A stretch of DNA of 64,000 nt from Microbispora hainanensis (GTDB lineage Bacteria > Actinomycetota > Actinomycetes > Streptosporangiales > Streptosporangiaceae): positions 3,472,001-3,536,000 of the forward strand of contig NZ_CP108086.1 in assembly GCF_036186745.1 (NCBI RefSeq), in the 5' to 3' direction. Under the pieces are notes generated by a model. That model saw only the letters and a list, made by a program, of their open reading frames with translations, was not told the DNA's origin and did no database searches. The stretch's first letter is position 1. The number at the start of each line of letters is the position of its first letter. Positions 16,734 through 25,204 of the stretch are shown here, piece after piece. The translations under genes were made by a program, and so were the position numbers.

Positions 16734-17131
16734 GGAGCCGGGACCCCGGAGGGCCAGGCCATGCCCATCTTCCGTTCGAACGACCGCATCAGCTGCTCGG
16801 AGCAGTCCTGCTGGGCCGCCACCGTGCCCGCGCCCTTGCGGCACTCGTTGTAGGCGTTGAGCTCGTCGGAGAAGTAGAGCTGGAATCCCGTGGTCACGAT
16901 CCCCAGGACGAACGCGAGCGACGACAGCACGACGGCCCCGGTCGCGAGTCCGATCCCGCGTCGTTCGCGGCTGAGCAGGCGGAGGTCACGGATCGCGATG
17001 ACGATCGCGAATATCGACAGCGCCAGCCCGGCCGCAGGCAGCATCAGCGTGAAGACCAGGGCCATGATGGCGAGCGCGAGCGCCCGGCGACCTCCGGTCG
17101 CAGGGGTCGGCGTCTGCAGGGGTGTTGTCAC
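16727..17131 (-). CDS. Small DUF4190-like membrane protein
   Basis: 134-aa protein: short polar N-terminus (VTTPLQTPTP), then hydrophobic segments at about residues 15-50 and 65-90, and a polar tail with two Cys (NECRKG, QQDCSEQ) that could form a disulfide outside. It resembles small DUF4190-type membrane proteins near purN in related genomes, but the function is unknown. GTG at 17131 has GAGGAG just upstream; an in-frame start at 17233 would run through the purN promoter region. Confidence 0.7.
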   Translation of the reverse strand: MTTPLQTPTPATGGRRALALAIMALVFTLMLPAAGLALSIFAIVIAIRDLRLLSRERRGIGLATGAVVLSSLAFVLGIVTTGFQLYFSDELNAYNECRKGAGTVAAQQDCSEQLMRSFERKMGMAWPSGVPAPA

Positions 17132-17189
17132 GGTCTCCTCGCCTCGCGTTCCGCATAACCCGTCGTCAGTCGTGATGGCCGGCGCCCGA

Positions 17190-17298
17190 TACGCTTTAGC
17201 TGCGTCGAGGGACGGTCCTCCACGCTCGACCACTCTCTAAGGAACCATCTCCCGGCAACCACCTGCAAAACGAAGGCAGCTCACGAAGGAGTTCCGCT
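17190..17298 (+). promoter_or_regulatory. purN promoter and structured 5' leader
   Basis: TACGCT at 17190-17195 is a plausible -10 element, giving a leader of about 95 bases before purN. The leader can fold: GTCGAG pairs with CTCGAC around an inner GAGG/CCTC hairpin, followed by CCCGGCAACC and a CTGC/GCAG hairpin. It is suggestive of a regulatory RNA but matches no riboswitch class well enough to name. Confidence 0.4.
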
Positions 17299-17955
17299 CT
17301 GTCCGTCCGGCTTGTCGTCCTCGTCTCGGGTTCGGGGACCAACCTGCAAGCGCTGCTGGACGCGGCGGCCGACGACGCGTTCGGCGCGGCGGTCGTCGCC
17401 GTTGGGGCCGACCGTACCGGTATCGAGGGCCTGGCCCGGGCCGAGCGCGCCGGCGTCCCCACGTTCGTCGAGAGGGTGGGCGACCACCCGACCCGGGATG
17501 AATGGGACGAGGGGCTTGCCGGGCGCATCGCCGAGCACAAGCCCGACCTGGTGGTCTCCGCCGGTTTCATGAAGATCCTCGGTCCTCGTGTGCTGGGCGC
17601 GTTTCCCGTGGTCAACACCCATCCGGCGTTGCTGCCCGCCTTTCCCGGCGCGCATGCCGTGCGCGACGCCCTCGCGTACGGCGTCCGCGTCACCGGCTGC
17701 ACCGTCCACCTCGTGGACGCGGGCGTGGACACGGGCCCGGTGATCGCCCAGGAGGCGGTGCCCGTACGGGAGGGGGACGACGAGGAGTCGCTGCACGAGC
17801 GCATCAAGACCGTCGAGCGGCGTCTTCTCGTCGAGACCGTGGGCCGCATGGCCCGCGAAGGCTGGACCCTGACCGAGCGGACCGTGCGCCTCGGGACGGG
17901 ACGAGTCGCAGGACAGGCCGCAGACGGCCCGACACCAGGAAGGATCACGAAGTGA
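17299..17955 (+). CDS. purN: Phosphoribosylglycinamide formyltransferase (CTG start)
   Basis: Formylates GAR with 10-formyl-THF in purine synthesis, 218 aa. [16 protein letters not shown] is the phosphate-binding start, SAGFMKILG and [16 protein letters not shown] carry the catalytic Asn and His, and [16 protein letters not shown] the catalytic Asp. No ATG, GTG or TTG lies in frame before GTG 17476, which would delete the GSGTN motif. GAAGGAG at 17285-17291 sits 7 bases before CTG 17299, which encodes the residue before [10 protein letters not shown], so CTG is the likely start. The stop overlaps the purH GTG. Confidence 0.9.
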   Translation: MSVRLVVLVSGSGTNLQALLDAAADDAFGAAVVAVGADRTGIEGLARAERAGVPTFVERVGDHPTRDEWDEGLAGRIAEHKPDLVVSAGFMKILGPRVLGAFPVVNTHPALLPAFPGAHAVRDALAYGVRVTGCTVHLVDAGVDTGPVIAQEAVPVREGDDEESLHERIKTVERRLLVETVGRMAREGWTLTERTVRLGTGRVAGQAADGPTPGRITK

Positions 17956-19493
17956 CCCGCATTGCCATCCGCCGTGCGCTGATCACCGTTTACGACAAGA
18001 CGGGTCTCGAGGACCTGGCGCGGGGGCTTGAGGCCGCGGGCGTGGAGATCGTGTCGACCGGCGGCACCGCCGCCGCGATCGCCTCCTACGGCGTGCCGGT
18101 CACCAAGGTGGAGTCGCTCACCGGATTCCCCGAGTGCCTGGACGGGCGGGTCAAGACCCTCCACCCGCGGGTGCACGCCGGGCTGCTCGCCGACGGCGCC
18201 AACCCCTCCCACGTCAAGCAGCTGGAGGAGCTGGAGATCGAGCCGTTCCAGCTCGCGGTGGTGAACCTCTATCCGTTCGCCGCCACGGTCGCCTCCGGCG
18301 CGTCCGACGCCGAGTGCGTCGAGCAGATCGACATCGGCGGCCCCGCGATGATCCGCGCCGCCGCCAAGAACCACGGCACGGTGGCCGTGGTCGTCGACCC
18401 CGCGGTGTACGGCCAGGTGCTGGCCGCGGTCGCCGAGGGCGGCTTCACGCTGACCGAGCGCAAGAGGCTGGCCGCCACGGCGTACGCGCACACCGCCGCC
18501 TACGACGTCGCGGTCGCGTCCTGGTTCGCCAACGTGTACGCGCCCGAGGGCGACTGGCCGTCGTTCATGGGCGCGGCGTGGAAGCGCAAGACCGCCCTGC
18601 GGTACGGCGAGAACCCGCACCAGGCAGCGGCCCTCTACACCGGCGAGAAGGGCGGCCTGGCCAACGCCGAGCAGCTCCACGGCAAGGAGATGTCCTACAA
18701 CAACTACGTGGACGCCGACGCCGCCTGGCGGGCCGCCTGGGACTTCGCCGAGCCGTGCGTGGCCATCATCAAGCACGCCAACCCCTGCGGCATCGCGGTG
18801 GGCGCCGACGTCGTCGAGGCGCACCGCAAGGCGCACGAGTGCGACCCGGTCTCCGCGTACGGCGGGGTGATCGCGGTCAACCGCGAGGTGACCCGCGAGC
18901 TGGCCGAGCAGATCGCGCCGATCTTCACCGAGGTCGTGGTCGCGCCGTCGTTCGCGGCGGACGCGCTCGACGTGCTCAGGGAGAAGAAGAACATCCGCCT
19001 GCTCGCCTGCCCCGAGGGCCCGTCGAACGCCGCGGAGTTCCGCCGCATCGACGGCGGCCTGCTCGTGCAGACGGTCGACCGGGTGGACGCGCCCGGCGAC
19101 GACCCGTCCACGTGGGAGCTGAAGACCGGAGAGGCGGCCTCGCCCGAGGTGCTGGCCGATCTCGCCTTCGCCTGGCGGGCCTGCCGTTCGGTGAAGTCCA
19201 ACGCGATCCTGCTCGCGTCCGGCGGTGCGACCGTCGGCGTCGGCATGGGCCAGGTCAACCGGGTCGACTCGGCCCGGCTGGCGGTCTCCCGGGCCGGCGA
19301 GCGCGCGGCCGGGTCGGTCGGGGCCTCCGACGCGTACTTCCCCTTCCCCGACGGCCTGCAGGTGCTGGCGGAGGCCGGGGTGAAGGCGATCGTCGAGCCG
19401 GGCGGCTCGATCCGCGACGAGCTGGTCATCGAGGCGGCCAAGGAGGCGGGCATCACGCTCTACTTCACCGGGACGCGGCACTTCTTCCACTGA
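17952..19493 (+). CDS. purH: Bifunctional AICAR transformylase/IMP cyclohydrolase
   Basis: Last two steps of IMP synthesis, 513 aa. N-terminal IMP cyclohydrolase domain (residues 1-190; [35 protein letters not shown]), C-terminal AICAR transformylase domain with the KHANPCG motif (catalytic Lys-His, about residue 275), [10 protein letters not shown] and the final [12 protein letters not shown] at 17952 overlaps the purN stop (GTGA) and follows AGGAAGGA. The pair forms the usual purNH operon and uses formyl-THF that FolD downstream supplies. Confidence 0.97.
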   Translation: MTRIAIRRALITVYDKTGLEDLARGLEAAGVEIVSTGGTAAAIASYGVPVTKVESLTGFPECLDGRVKTLHPRVHAGLLADGANPSHVKQLEELEIEPFQLAVVNLYPFAATVASGASDAECVEQIDIGGPAMIRAAAKNHGTVAVVVDPAVYGQVLAAVAEGGFTLTERKRLAATAYAHTAAYDVAVASWFANVYAPEGDWPSFMGAAWKRKTALRYGENPHQAAALYTGEKGGLANAEQLHGKEMSYNNYVDADAAWRAAWDFAEPCVAIIKHANPCGIAVGADVVEAHRKAHECDPVSAYGGVIAVNREVTRELAEQIAPIFTEVVVAPSFAADALDVLREKKNIRLLACPEGPSNAAEFRRIDGGLLVQTVDRVDAPGDDPSTWELKTGEAASPEVLADLAFAWRACRSVKSNAILLASGGATVGVGMGQVNRVDSARLAVSRAGERAAGSVGASDAYFPFPDGLQVLAEAGVKAIVEPGGSIRDELVIEAAKEAGITLYFTGTRHFFH

Positions 19494-19515
19494 TCGAGAA
19501 GGCCGGACCTATCGG

Positions 19516-19610
19516 CATGGAGAGGTGATTGTTGGGGCGGATGGGGTGAAAGCGGCATGATCACCCCATTTGGGCGGTTAATCTGAAGCGCCTACCCCAT
19601 CCTCTCCACG
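19516..19610 (+). terminator. Nested and alternative hairpins after purH
   Basis: Inner arms ATGGGGTGA (19541-19549) and TCACCCCAT (19561-19569) form a perfect 9-bp stem after purH; outer arms CATGGAGAGG (19516-19525) and CCTCTCCACG (19601-19610) enclose it. The left inner arm (GGATGGGGT, 19539-19547) can pair instead with ACCCCATCC at 19594-19602. It may terminate purNH, or switch expression of the downstream small ORF and folD. Confidence 0.5.
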
Positions 19611-19620
19611 GAGTCTCTCC

Positions 19621-19788
19621 ATGCCCCTTGATACGATCATGAGCTCCTTCGCGACGTTGAGCGGCGTGTGGAACAGCCCGATCGCGCTGCTGCCCGTCGC
19701 CGCGATGGCCGCCTACTTCGGCTGGCGGATCGTGGAGTTCATCCCCTTCACCCGCCGGATCATCGAGCGGCGCGAGGGGGGAAGGTAA
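19621..19788 (+). CDS. 55-aa single-span membrane protein upstream of folD
   Basis: Short gene beginning [15 protein letters not shown], with one hydrophobic stretch ([15 protein letters not shown]) and a basic tail ([12 protein letters not shown]). ATG at 19621 is preceded by GGAG 7-8 bases upstream, and the stop lies 25 bases before folD, so the two are probably one transcript. Base composition fits a real gene with strong third-position GC. I do not recognise the family; function unknown. Confidence 0.65.
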   Translation: MPLDTIMSSFATLSGVWNSPIALLPVAAMAAYFGWRIVEFIPFTRRIIERREGGR

Positions 19789-19813
19789 CACACCTGGAAG
19801 GACGGGAAGTGCC

Positions 19814-20659
19814 ATGACCGCGCGGCTTCTGGACGGCAAGGCGACCGCCGCCAAGATCAAGGGTGAGCTGGCGGAACGGGTGAAGGCCCTGGCGAACCGG
19901 GGCGTCACCCCCGGCCTGGGCACGATCCTCGTCGGAGACGATCCGGGCAGCCAGATCTACGTCGCGGGCAAGCACCGCGACTGCGCCGAGGTCGGCATCA
20001 CCTCCATCCGCAAGGACCTGCCGGAAAGCGCCACCCAGGCCGACGTGGAGGCGGCGGTCGACGATTTGAACGCCGACCCGGCCTGCACGGGCTACATCAT
20101 CCAGCTGCCGCTGCCGCGCCACCTGGACACCCAGGCGCTCATCGAGCGCATGGACCCGGCCAAGGACGCCGACGGCCTCCACCCGGTCAACCTGGGCAGG
20201 CTCGTCCACATGGTCGACGCCCCGCTGCCGTGCACGCCGCGCGGCATCGTGGTCCTCCTCCAGGAGTACGGCGTGCCGCTCAAGGGCGCCGAGGTCGTCG
20301 TGGTCGGCCGGGGCATCACCGTGGGCCGTCCGCTGGGCCTGCTGCTCACCCGCCGCGCGGAGAACGCCACCGTCACGCTCTGCCACACCGGCACCCAGGA
20401 CCTGGCGTCCCACGTGCGCAGGGCGGACATCGTGGTCGCCGCGGCCGGAGTGCCCCACCTCATCACCGCCGACATGGTCAAGCCCGGCGCTGCTGTGCTC
20501 GACGTGGGCGTCTCCCGGGTCGACGGCAAGCTCACCGGTGACGTGGCTCCCGACGTACGCGAGGTCGCGGGCTTCGTCGCCCCCAACCCCGGCGGGGTGG
20601 GGCCGATGACCCGGGCCATGCTGCTGGCCAACGTCGTCGAAGCCGCCGAGCGCGCCTGA
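19814..20659 (+). CDS. folD: Bifunctional methylene-THF dehydrogenase/methenyl-THF cyclohydrolase
   Basis: Interconverts 5,10-methylene-THF and 10-formyl-THF, supplying the formyl donor for PurN and PurH. 281 aa, normal length. Tyr/Lys active-site region [12 protein letters not shown] (Lys56-like), the [12 protein letters not shown] segment, [10 protein letters not shown], the Rossmann motif [11 protein letters not shown] and C-terminal [12 protein letters not shown] are all present. ATG at 19814. Location behind purNH fits one-carbon coupling of the pathway. Confidence 0.97.
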   Translation: MTARLLDGKATAAKIKGELAERVKALANRGVTPGLGTILVGDDPGSQIYVAGKHRDCAEVGITSIRKDLPESATQADVEAAVDDLNADPACTGYIIQLPLPRHLDTQALIERMDPAKDADGLHPVNLGRLVHMVDAPLPCTPRGIVVLLQEYGVPLKGAEVVVVGRGITVGRPLGLLLTRRAENATVTLCHTGTQDLASHVRRADIVVAAAGVPHLITADMVKPGAAVLDVGVSRVDGKLTGDVAPDVREVAGFVAPNPGGVGPMTRAMLLANVVEAAERA

Positions 20660-20662
20660 TCA

Positions 20663-20723
20663 ACCGGGCTGCTCCGCCGGGCTGGTGCGCCTTCACCGGG
20701 CTGCTCCGCCGGGCTGGTGCGCC
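20663..20723. repeat. 29-bp direct repeat, period 32, after folD
   Basis: Two identical copies of a 29-base unit (starting ACCGGGCTGCTCCGCC) at 20663-20691 and 20695-20723, beginning 4 bases after the folD stop. Likely derived by local duplication; each unit contains GGGCTG/GCCGGGCTGG motifs that could form weak hairpins. Confidence 0.85.
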
Positions 20724-20938
20724 GGATTGGTCTGCCGGTTTTCTCGGGCGGTGCGTGACGTCACCGGATATTTCCGGCGCGCGTGCTTCACTGTGTTCGC
20801 CCGGCCCCGATCCTTCCGCGGCCGCTCGCCCTCTTGGCGTACCTGCGGGGGCGGTGGCCGTTGGTCCTTGTCAAGCCCGGTCCAAGAATCGGGCTCGAGG
20901 CCGCCGACCCGACAAATCATGACTTATCGTCACTGTGT

Positions 20939-22747
20939 GTGAGCAGTCGGACGCTAGCGTATGACCTGCGGTCTCGGGTCCCGGGGCTGGCGGCCGGGGC
21001 CGCGCTGCTGATCGGCATCCTGGACATCGTCAGGGGCCTGGTGCCGAGCCTGCGCGCGAGCCGGATCGGCGAGATCGCGAGCGTCCTGCCGGGTGCCGTC
21101 ACGACGCTCGCCGAGACGGCGTCGCTCCTGGTCGGCATCCTGCTGATCATGCTCGCCCACGCCCTCAGACGGCGTAAGGCGCGGGCTTGGCGCGCGGTCG
21201 TGGTGCTGCTCCCGGTGGACGCCGTGCTCGAAGGTCTGCACCGGCATCCGGTCGCCGCGTCGGTCTCGCTGCTCCTGTGGGTGGTGCTGCTGGCCGGTAG
21301 AGGGGAGTTCTACGCCCTGTCGGACCCACGTTCGCGCTGGCGGGCGCTGTGGAACCTGCTGGTGCTCGGCGCGTTCGACATCGTGATCGGGTGGATCCTC
21401 GTCGCCGCACATCACCGTACGGTCGCGGGTGACCCCGGCTTCGGCGACCAGGTGTGGCACGTCGTGCTCGGCCTGGTGGGCCTGGAGGGGCCGGTCGTGT
21501 TCACGTCCGAGCGCACCGGCGACCTGGTCTACTTCTCGCTCGCCGGGCTCGGCGCGCTCACCGCCGTCACCACGATCTACCTCGCCCTCCGGCCGGAACG
21601 GCCGGTCGCGGCGCTGGACGAGGACGACGAGCGGCGGCTGCGGGCCCTGCTCGACCGTTATGGCCGGCAGGACTCGCTCGGATACTTCGCGCTCCGCCGG
21701 GACAAGAGCGTGATCTTCTCGCCCAGCGGCAAGGCCGCCGTGGCCTACCGCGTCGTCGCAGGGGTGATGCTGGCCAGCGGCGACCCCATCGGCGACCCGG
21801 AGGCGTGGCCCGGGGCGATCAGGCGGTTCCTTGAGGAGGCCAGGCGGCACGCGTGGGTCCCGGCCGTCATCGGCTGCGGCGAGACCAGCGGCGAGGTGTG
21901 GGCCAGGGAGGGCGGCCTCGACGCACTGGAGATCGGCGACGAGGCCGTCGTCGACGTGGCCGGCTTCACCCTGGAAGGCCGGGCCCTGCGCAACGTACGT
22001 CAGATGGTCAGGCGGGTGGAGCGCCTCGGCTACACCTGCCGGGTGCGGCGTACGGGAGACCTGAGCGAGGCGGAGCGCCGGCGCATCGCCGACCTGGCCG
22101 ACCGGTGGCGCGGCACCGAGACCGAGCGGGGCTTCTCGATGGCGCTCGGCCGGTTCGGCGACCCGGCCGACGCCGGCTGCCTGGTGGTCACGGCCCACCG
22201 GGCCACGTCCGAGGGCGAGGAGGCACCGGGCGGGGACATCCAGGCCGTCCTGCACTTCGTGCCCTGGGGGGCCGACGGCATCTCTCTCGACCTCATGCGG
22301 CGCGACCGCGAGGCCGACCCCGGGCTCAACGAGCTGCTGATCGTGTGGGCCCTGCAGGCCACGCCGGACTTCGGCGTGACCAGGGTCTCGCTGAACTTCG
22401 CGATGTTCCGCTCCGCGCTGGCCCGGGGTGAGCGGCTGGGGGCGGGGCCGGTGCTGCGGGCCTGGCGCGGTGTCCTCGTCTTCCTGTCCCGCTGGTTCCA
22501 GATCGAGTCGCTGTATCGCTTCAACGCCAAGTTCCGGCCCTCGTGGGAGCCGCGGTTCCTGCTCTATCCCGCCGCCCGCGATCTGCCACGTATCGGCATC
22601 GCCGCGCTGCGGGCAGAGGCGTTCCTCACGCCCCTGCGTCTCCGCTGGGGCCTGCTCCGCCGCCGGCGACCGGCTCCCGTTCCCCGTCTCCTCCCCGGTG
22701 CCGTCGTCGGCGGCGACAGCGGCCCGGAGACCCGCAGAACGGCCTGA
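20939..22747 (+). CDS. MprF-like lysylphosphatidylglycerol synthase domain protein
   Basis: 602-aa membrane enzyme. About six hydrophobic segments fill residues 10-230, followed by a cytosolic DUF2156 domain (LPG_synthase_C, about residues 275-565; markers YFALRRDKSVIFS, VASGDPIGDP-like LASGDPIGDPE, FVPWGADGISLDLMRR, NELLIVWAL). Family members transfer lysine from Lys-tRNA to phosphatidylglycerol, giving resistance to cationic peptides; this one lacks the LysRS fusion of mycobacterial LysX. The GTG at 20939 has TATCGT ending 8 bases upstream, a leaderless arrangement; an in-frame ATG at 20783 would add 52 unlike residues. Confidence 0.85.
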   Translation: MSSRTLAYDLRSRVPGLAAGAALLIGILDIVRGLVPSLRASRIGEIASVLPGAVTTLAETASLLVGILLIMLAHALRRRKARAWRAVVVLLPVDAVLEGLHRHPVAASVSLLLWVVLLAGRGEFYALSDPRSRWRALWNLLVLGAFDIVIGWILVAAHHRTVAGDPGFGDQVWHVVLGLVGLEGPVVFTSERTGDLVYFSLAGLGALTAVTTIYLALRPERPVAALDEDDERRLRALLDRYGRQDSLGYFALRRDKSVIFSPSGKAAVAYRVVAGVMLASGDPIGDPEAWPGAIRRFLEEARRHAWVPAVIGCGETSGEVWAREGGLDALEIGDEAVVDVAGFTLEGRALRNVRQMVRRVERLGYTCRVRRTGDLSEAERRRIADLADRWRGTETERGFSMALGRFGDPADAGCLVVTAHRATSEGEEAPGGDIQAVLHFVPWGADGISLDLMRRDREADPGLNELLIVWALQATPDFGVTRVSLNFAMFRSALARGERLGAGPVLRAWRGVLVFLSRWFQIESLYRFNAKFRPSWEPRFLLYPAARDLPRIGIAALRAEAFLTPLRLRWGLLRRRRPAPVPRLLPGAVVGGDSGPETRRTA

Positions 22748-22787
22748 CCGTCCGCACGGGAAGCCGGTCGGTGTACGGCAGCCGGGT

Positions 22788-23441
22788 CTACCCGCAGACG
22801 CCGGGGAGGCCGCAGAGCTTGGCGGCCATCGTGCGCGCGTCCTTGATCAGCGGGCGGAACTGGGAGATCGGAAGGCTCTTGGTGACCAGGCCGGTCCTGA
22901 CGTAGACCGCGATCGCGCTGCCTTGGCGGACGACGACCGAGCGGGAACGGTTCTCGAAGAAGAAGCCGCCGATCCGGAGGGCCTCGTCGCCGACCCCGGT
23001 GCTCTTCCAGCGGTATGAGTAGCGTTCGTGGCCGCGGCCCCCCGAGCCGCATTCGGCCAGGTCGGCGCGTACGGACCGCATCGCCGCCTTCGCGGCCCGC
23101 GCGGACGGGTAGAGCACGACCTGCTCGCTGCGATAGACGGTCTCCGCCAGATAGGTGAACGTACGGCTCGCGCTGCGGCCGTCGCGGGCGGTCCTGCGGC
23201 CGCACGGGTTCACCTCAAGGGGCTTCTTCAGGCTGTTGCTGAGCTTCAAGTGCTCCCACGGCCTGCGCGGGCCGTTCAACTTGGCCTCGTTCAGCAGGAA
23301 TCCCCTGGGCAGCTTCGCCGTGGCCTGAACCGCGCTCGCCACCCCGGCCGTCACCTGCGCCGCCTGTGCCGTCGCGGCCTGACCCGTGCCCAGCGCCGTA
23401 GCCGTCACGGTCACCATGGCTGCCGTCATAACCCTGCGCAT
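22788..23441 (-). CDS. Secreted PknH-type sensor-domain protein
   Basis: 217-aa exported protein: signal peptide over residues 1-28 (cut near AQAAQ), no lipobox, then a domain with the Cys pattern NPCGRR, AECGSG, KLCGLPGVC seen in the extracellular PknH_C-like sensor domains of actinomycetes (two likely disulfides). Strands around RTFTYLAETVYRSEQVVLYP and SRSVVVRQGSAIAVYVRTG fit that fold. ATG at 23441 with AGGGAG upstream. It precedes the WXG100 gene on the same strand by position but is separated by 74 bases. The ligand is unknown. Confidence 0.7.
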   Translation of the reverse strand: MRRVMTAAMVTVTATALGTGQAATAQAAQVTAGVASAVQATAKLPRGFLLNEAKLNGPRRPWEHLKLSNSLKKPLEVNPCGRRTARDGRSASRTFTYLAETVYRSEQVVLYPSARAAKAAMRSVRADLAECGSGGRGHERYSYRWKSTGVGDEALRIGGFFFENRSRSVVVRQGSAIAVYVRTGLVTKSLPISQFRPLIKDARTMAAKLCGLPGVCG

Positions 23442-23515
23442 CGCACGCTCCCTTGCCGATCGGCGGACATCCCGTTTCGACGGAACACTCGCCGCTTTTG
23501 TTCAGCACGTCTCCG

Positions 23516-23770
23516 TCAGTTCCTGTTCACCAGGTCGCGGGCCTCGCGCTGCAGTCGATCGGCCTCGTCGAGAAGCTGGGCCGCCACGGTGCGGCAGCGC
23601 GTCCTCCAGGTGCCGATCTGGCCGCGTATCCGGTCGGTCAACGGGCCCGACCACTCCATGGTGGCCGCCATGCCGTTCACTCCATCGACCAGCTTCTCCA
23701 CGTCGTTGGCTAATTCCCGAAGTTCGGCGGCCCTGTTCTCGAGTTCCTGCACTTCGGGTGGAGATGGCAC
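23516..23770 (-). CDS. WXG100-type small helical protein
   Basis: 84-aa protein with two long helices separated by a Trp-Ser-Gly turn at residues 40-42 (MAATMEWSGPLTDRI), the hallmark of ESAT-6/CFP-10-like (WXG100) proteins secreted by type VII systems. Helix 1 is acidic and Leu-rich (EVQELENRAAELRELAND), helix 2 ends DEADRLQREARDLVN; no C-terminal YxxxD/E motif is evident. GTG at 23770 has GAGAGGAG 5 bases upstream. It is divergent from the 456-aa gene with 55 bases between, and probably partners with it (inference). Confidence 0.75.
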   Translation of the reverse strand: MPSPPEVQELENRAAELRELANDVEKLVDGVNGMAATMEWSGPLTDRIRGQIGTWRTRCRTVAAQLLDEADRLQREARDLVNRN

Positions 23771-23825
23771 GTTTTCTCCTCTCAGCGCTTTATTCGAGGA
23801 TAAGTTACAGGTAGGCTCCCGCCGC

Positions 23826-25196
23826 ATGGGGGAAGGCGTGACGCGGAGCTTCAGGCCTGAAGACCTCGAACGCTTGGCCGGCCTTATGGACGACCTGAAC
23901 AGGTCAGCGGATGAGGTTTTTAAACGCGCCTGGCCATTACAGGCATCCCAAATCGTCGCACCACTGCGGGAATTGCCTGCCTGGGGAAGCGACACGGCCA
24001 AGGACCTGAGGCAGCGGGCCGCAATCGGCCGGCTGCAGACCGGCGACCCGTTCGCCGGGCTCGTGTGGGCGGGTTTTCCGCCGCTGGAAATCGTCGCGAA
24101 TGGCGACAAGATCGACCCGGCGACTCTCATCTCCGTCAACTCGGTCGCGGACTGGGCGAACAAGATGGGAAATACGGATTTCCATCGCAAGCCCGGCGAG
24201 TCGCTGGACGACTACCTCACGCGGTTGAGGGCCGCCGCCGTCGCGCACGCCATCCCGGCCCTCGAACCGCACGAGGCGACGGTCGCCAACATCCTCAAGA
24301 TCGTGAGCGATGTCAAAGGGGTCACCGCCACCGCCCCGATCGTCACCACCCAGGCCGTATCCCTCAGCCGCGTGCTGTTCAACAATCAGATCCTGAAGCC
24401 GGCGCTCACAAAACTGATCGACACAGCCGTGCAGGGTAAGGCGAACGCCCTGGCGAAAAAGCTGATACCGCGCACCAGATCTGTCGCTGCTCCAGGCACC
24501 GGTCTCGCCGGTCTCACTCGGCAGCTTTTCATGAAGAGCAAGCTCTACCGCGACTACGTGTCCCTGCTGCCTCATCAGCTGGAGATGGACGGCGCCGCCA
24601 AGGCGGTTACAACGGGCAGAGCGCTCGCTGGGGCCCGGGTGAACAACTTTCTCAATCGCGTCTTCGGCGACAACCGGCTCGCCGAGCTGCTGGGTGGCAA
24701 GACACATGCCGGGGTAGATGTGCGAGCTGCCGGAGAGGCGAACCTGCTCAAGGTCTGGTCGGCCACCGCGGACCCGAAAAAGATGGAGGCTGCCGCCGCG
24801 ATCCTAAAGGTCGAGCCCACCGCCCTTACCCGGCTAGGAGTGGTGGCCCGTACGGCTGGGGCCTTCCGGTCGCTAGGCATTGTGGGCGCGGTCGCCAACA
24901 CCGGCTACAGTGCGGCGAACGTTATCTCACAGGGCAACCCGATCGACGCGTTCAAGCGCAATGGCGCCGGATATGTCGCGGATATCGCCGAGGTTACTTT
25001 CAACGCCTCCCTAACCGCCGCGATGATCTGCCCCAGTCCCGTCGCCCTCGGAGCTACCGTCATTACGGGTGCCGTTTACGTCGGCGCGAAGGTCATCGAA
25101 CACTGGGATGACATCGAGGCCGGTGCGAAGAAGGTGGGCGAGGCGATCGGCGAGGGGGCGAGAAAGGTCTTCAGCAGCCTCAACCCGTTCGACTAG
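23826..25196 (+). CDS. Probable type VII secretion substrate (unknown family)
   Basis: 456-aa, mostly helical protein. The N-terminal 100 residues (LERLAGLMDDLNRSADEVF, then ELPAWGSDTAKDLRQRA) resemble the WXG-like heads of actinomycete T7SS substrates; the C-terminal 120 residues are hydrophobic and Gly/Ala-rich with a final KKVGEAIGEGARKVF amphipathic helix seen in such proteins. No enzyme motif is recognisable. ATG at 23826 has TAGGCT (23812-23817) ending 8 bases upstream and no Shine-Dalgarno site. Third positions are less GC-rich than neighbouring genes, suggesting transfer. An IS element begins within 10 bases of its stop. Confidence 0.6.
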   Translation: MGEGVTRSFRPEDLERLAGLMDDLNRSADEVFKRAWPLQASQIVAPLRELPAWGSDTAKDLRQRAAIGRLQTGDPFAGLVWAGFPPLEIVANGDKIDPATLISVNSVADWANKMGNTDFHRKPGESLDDYLTRLRAAAVAHAIPALEPHEATVANILKIVSDVKGVTATAPIVTTQAVSLSRVLFNNQILKPALTKLIDTAVQGKANALAKKLIPRTRSVAAPGTGLAGLTRQLFMKSKLYRDYVSLLPHQLEMDGAAKAVTTGRALAGARVNNFLNRVFGDNRLAELLGGKTHAGVDVRAAGEANLLKVWSATADPKKMEAAAAILKVEPTALTRLGVVARTAGAFRSLGIVGAVANTGYSAANVISQGNPIDAFKRNGAGYVADIAEVTFNASLTAAMICPSPVALGATVITGAVYVGAKVIEHWDDIEAGAKKVGEAIGEGARKVFSSLNPFD

Positions 25197-25204
25197 TGAG
25201 CCAA

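Noticed and set aside
17211-17290. SAM-I riboswitch before purN
   Set aside because: GAGGGAC and CCCGGCAACC are present but separated by an extra 40 bases, with no matching P1 stem, no GGUGCUAA-like element and no methionine gene downstream.
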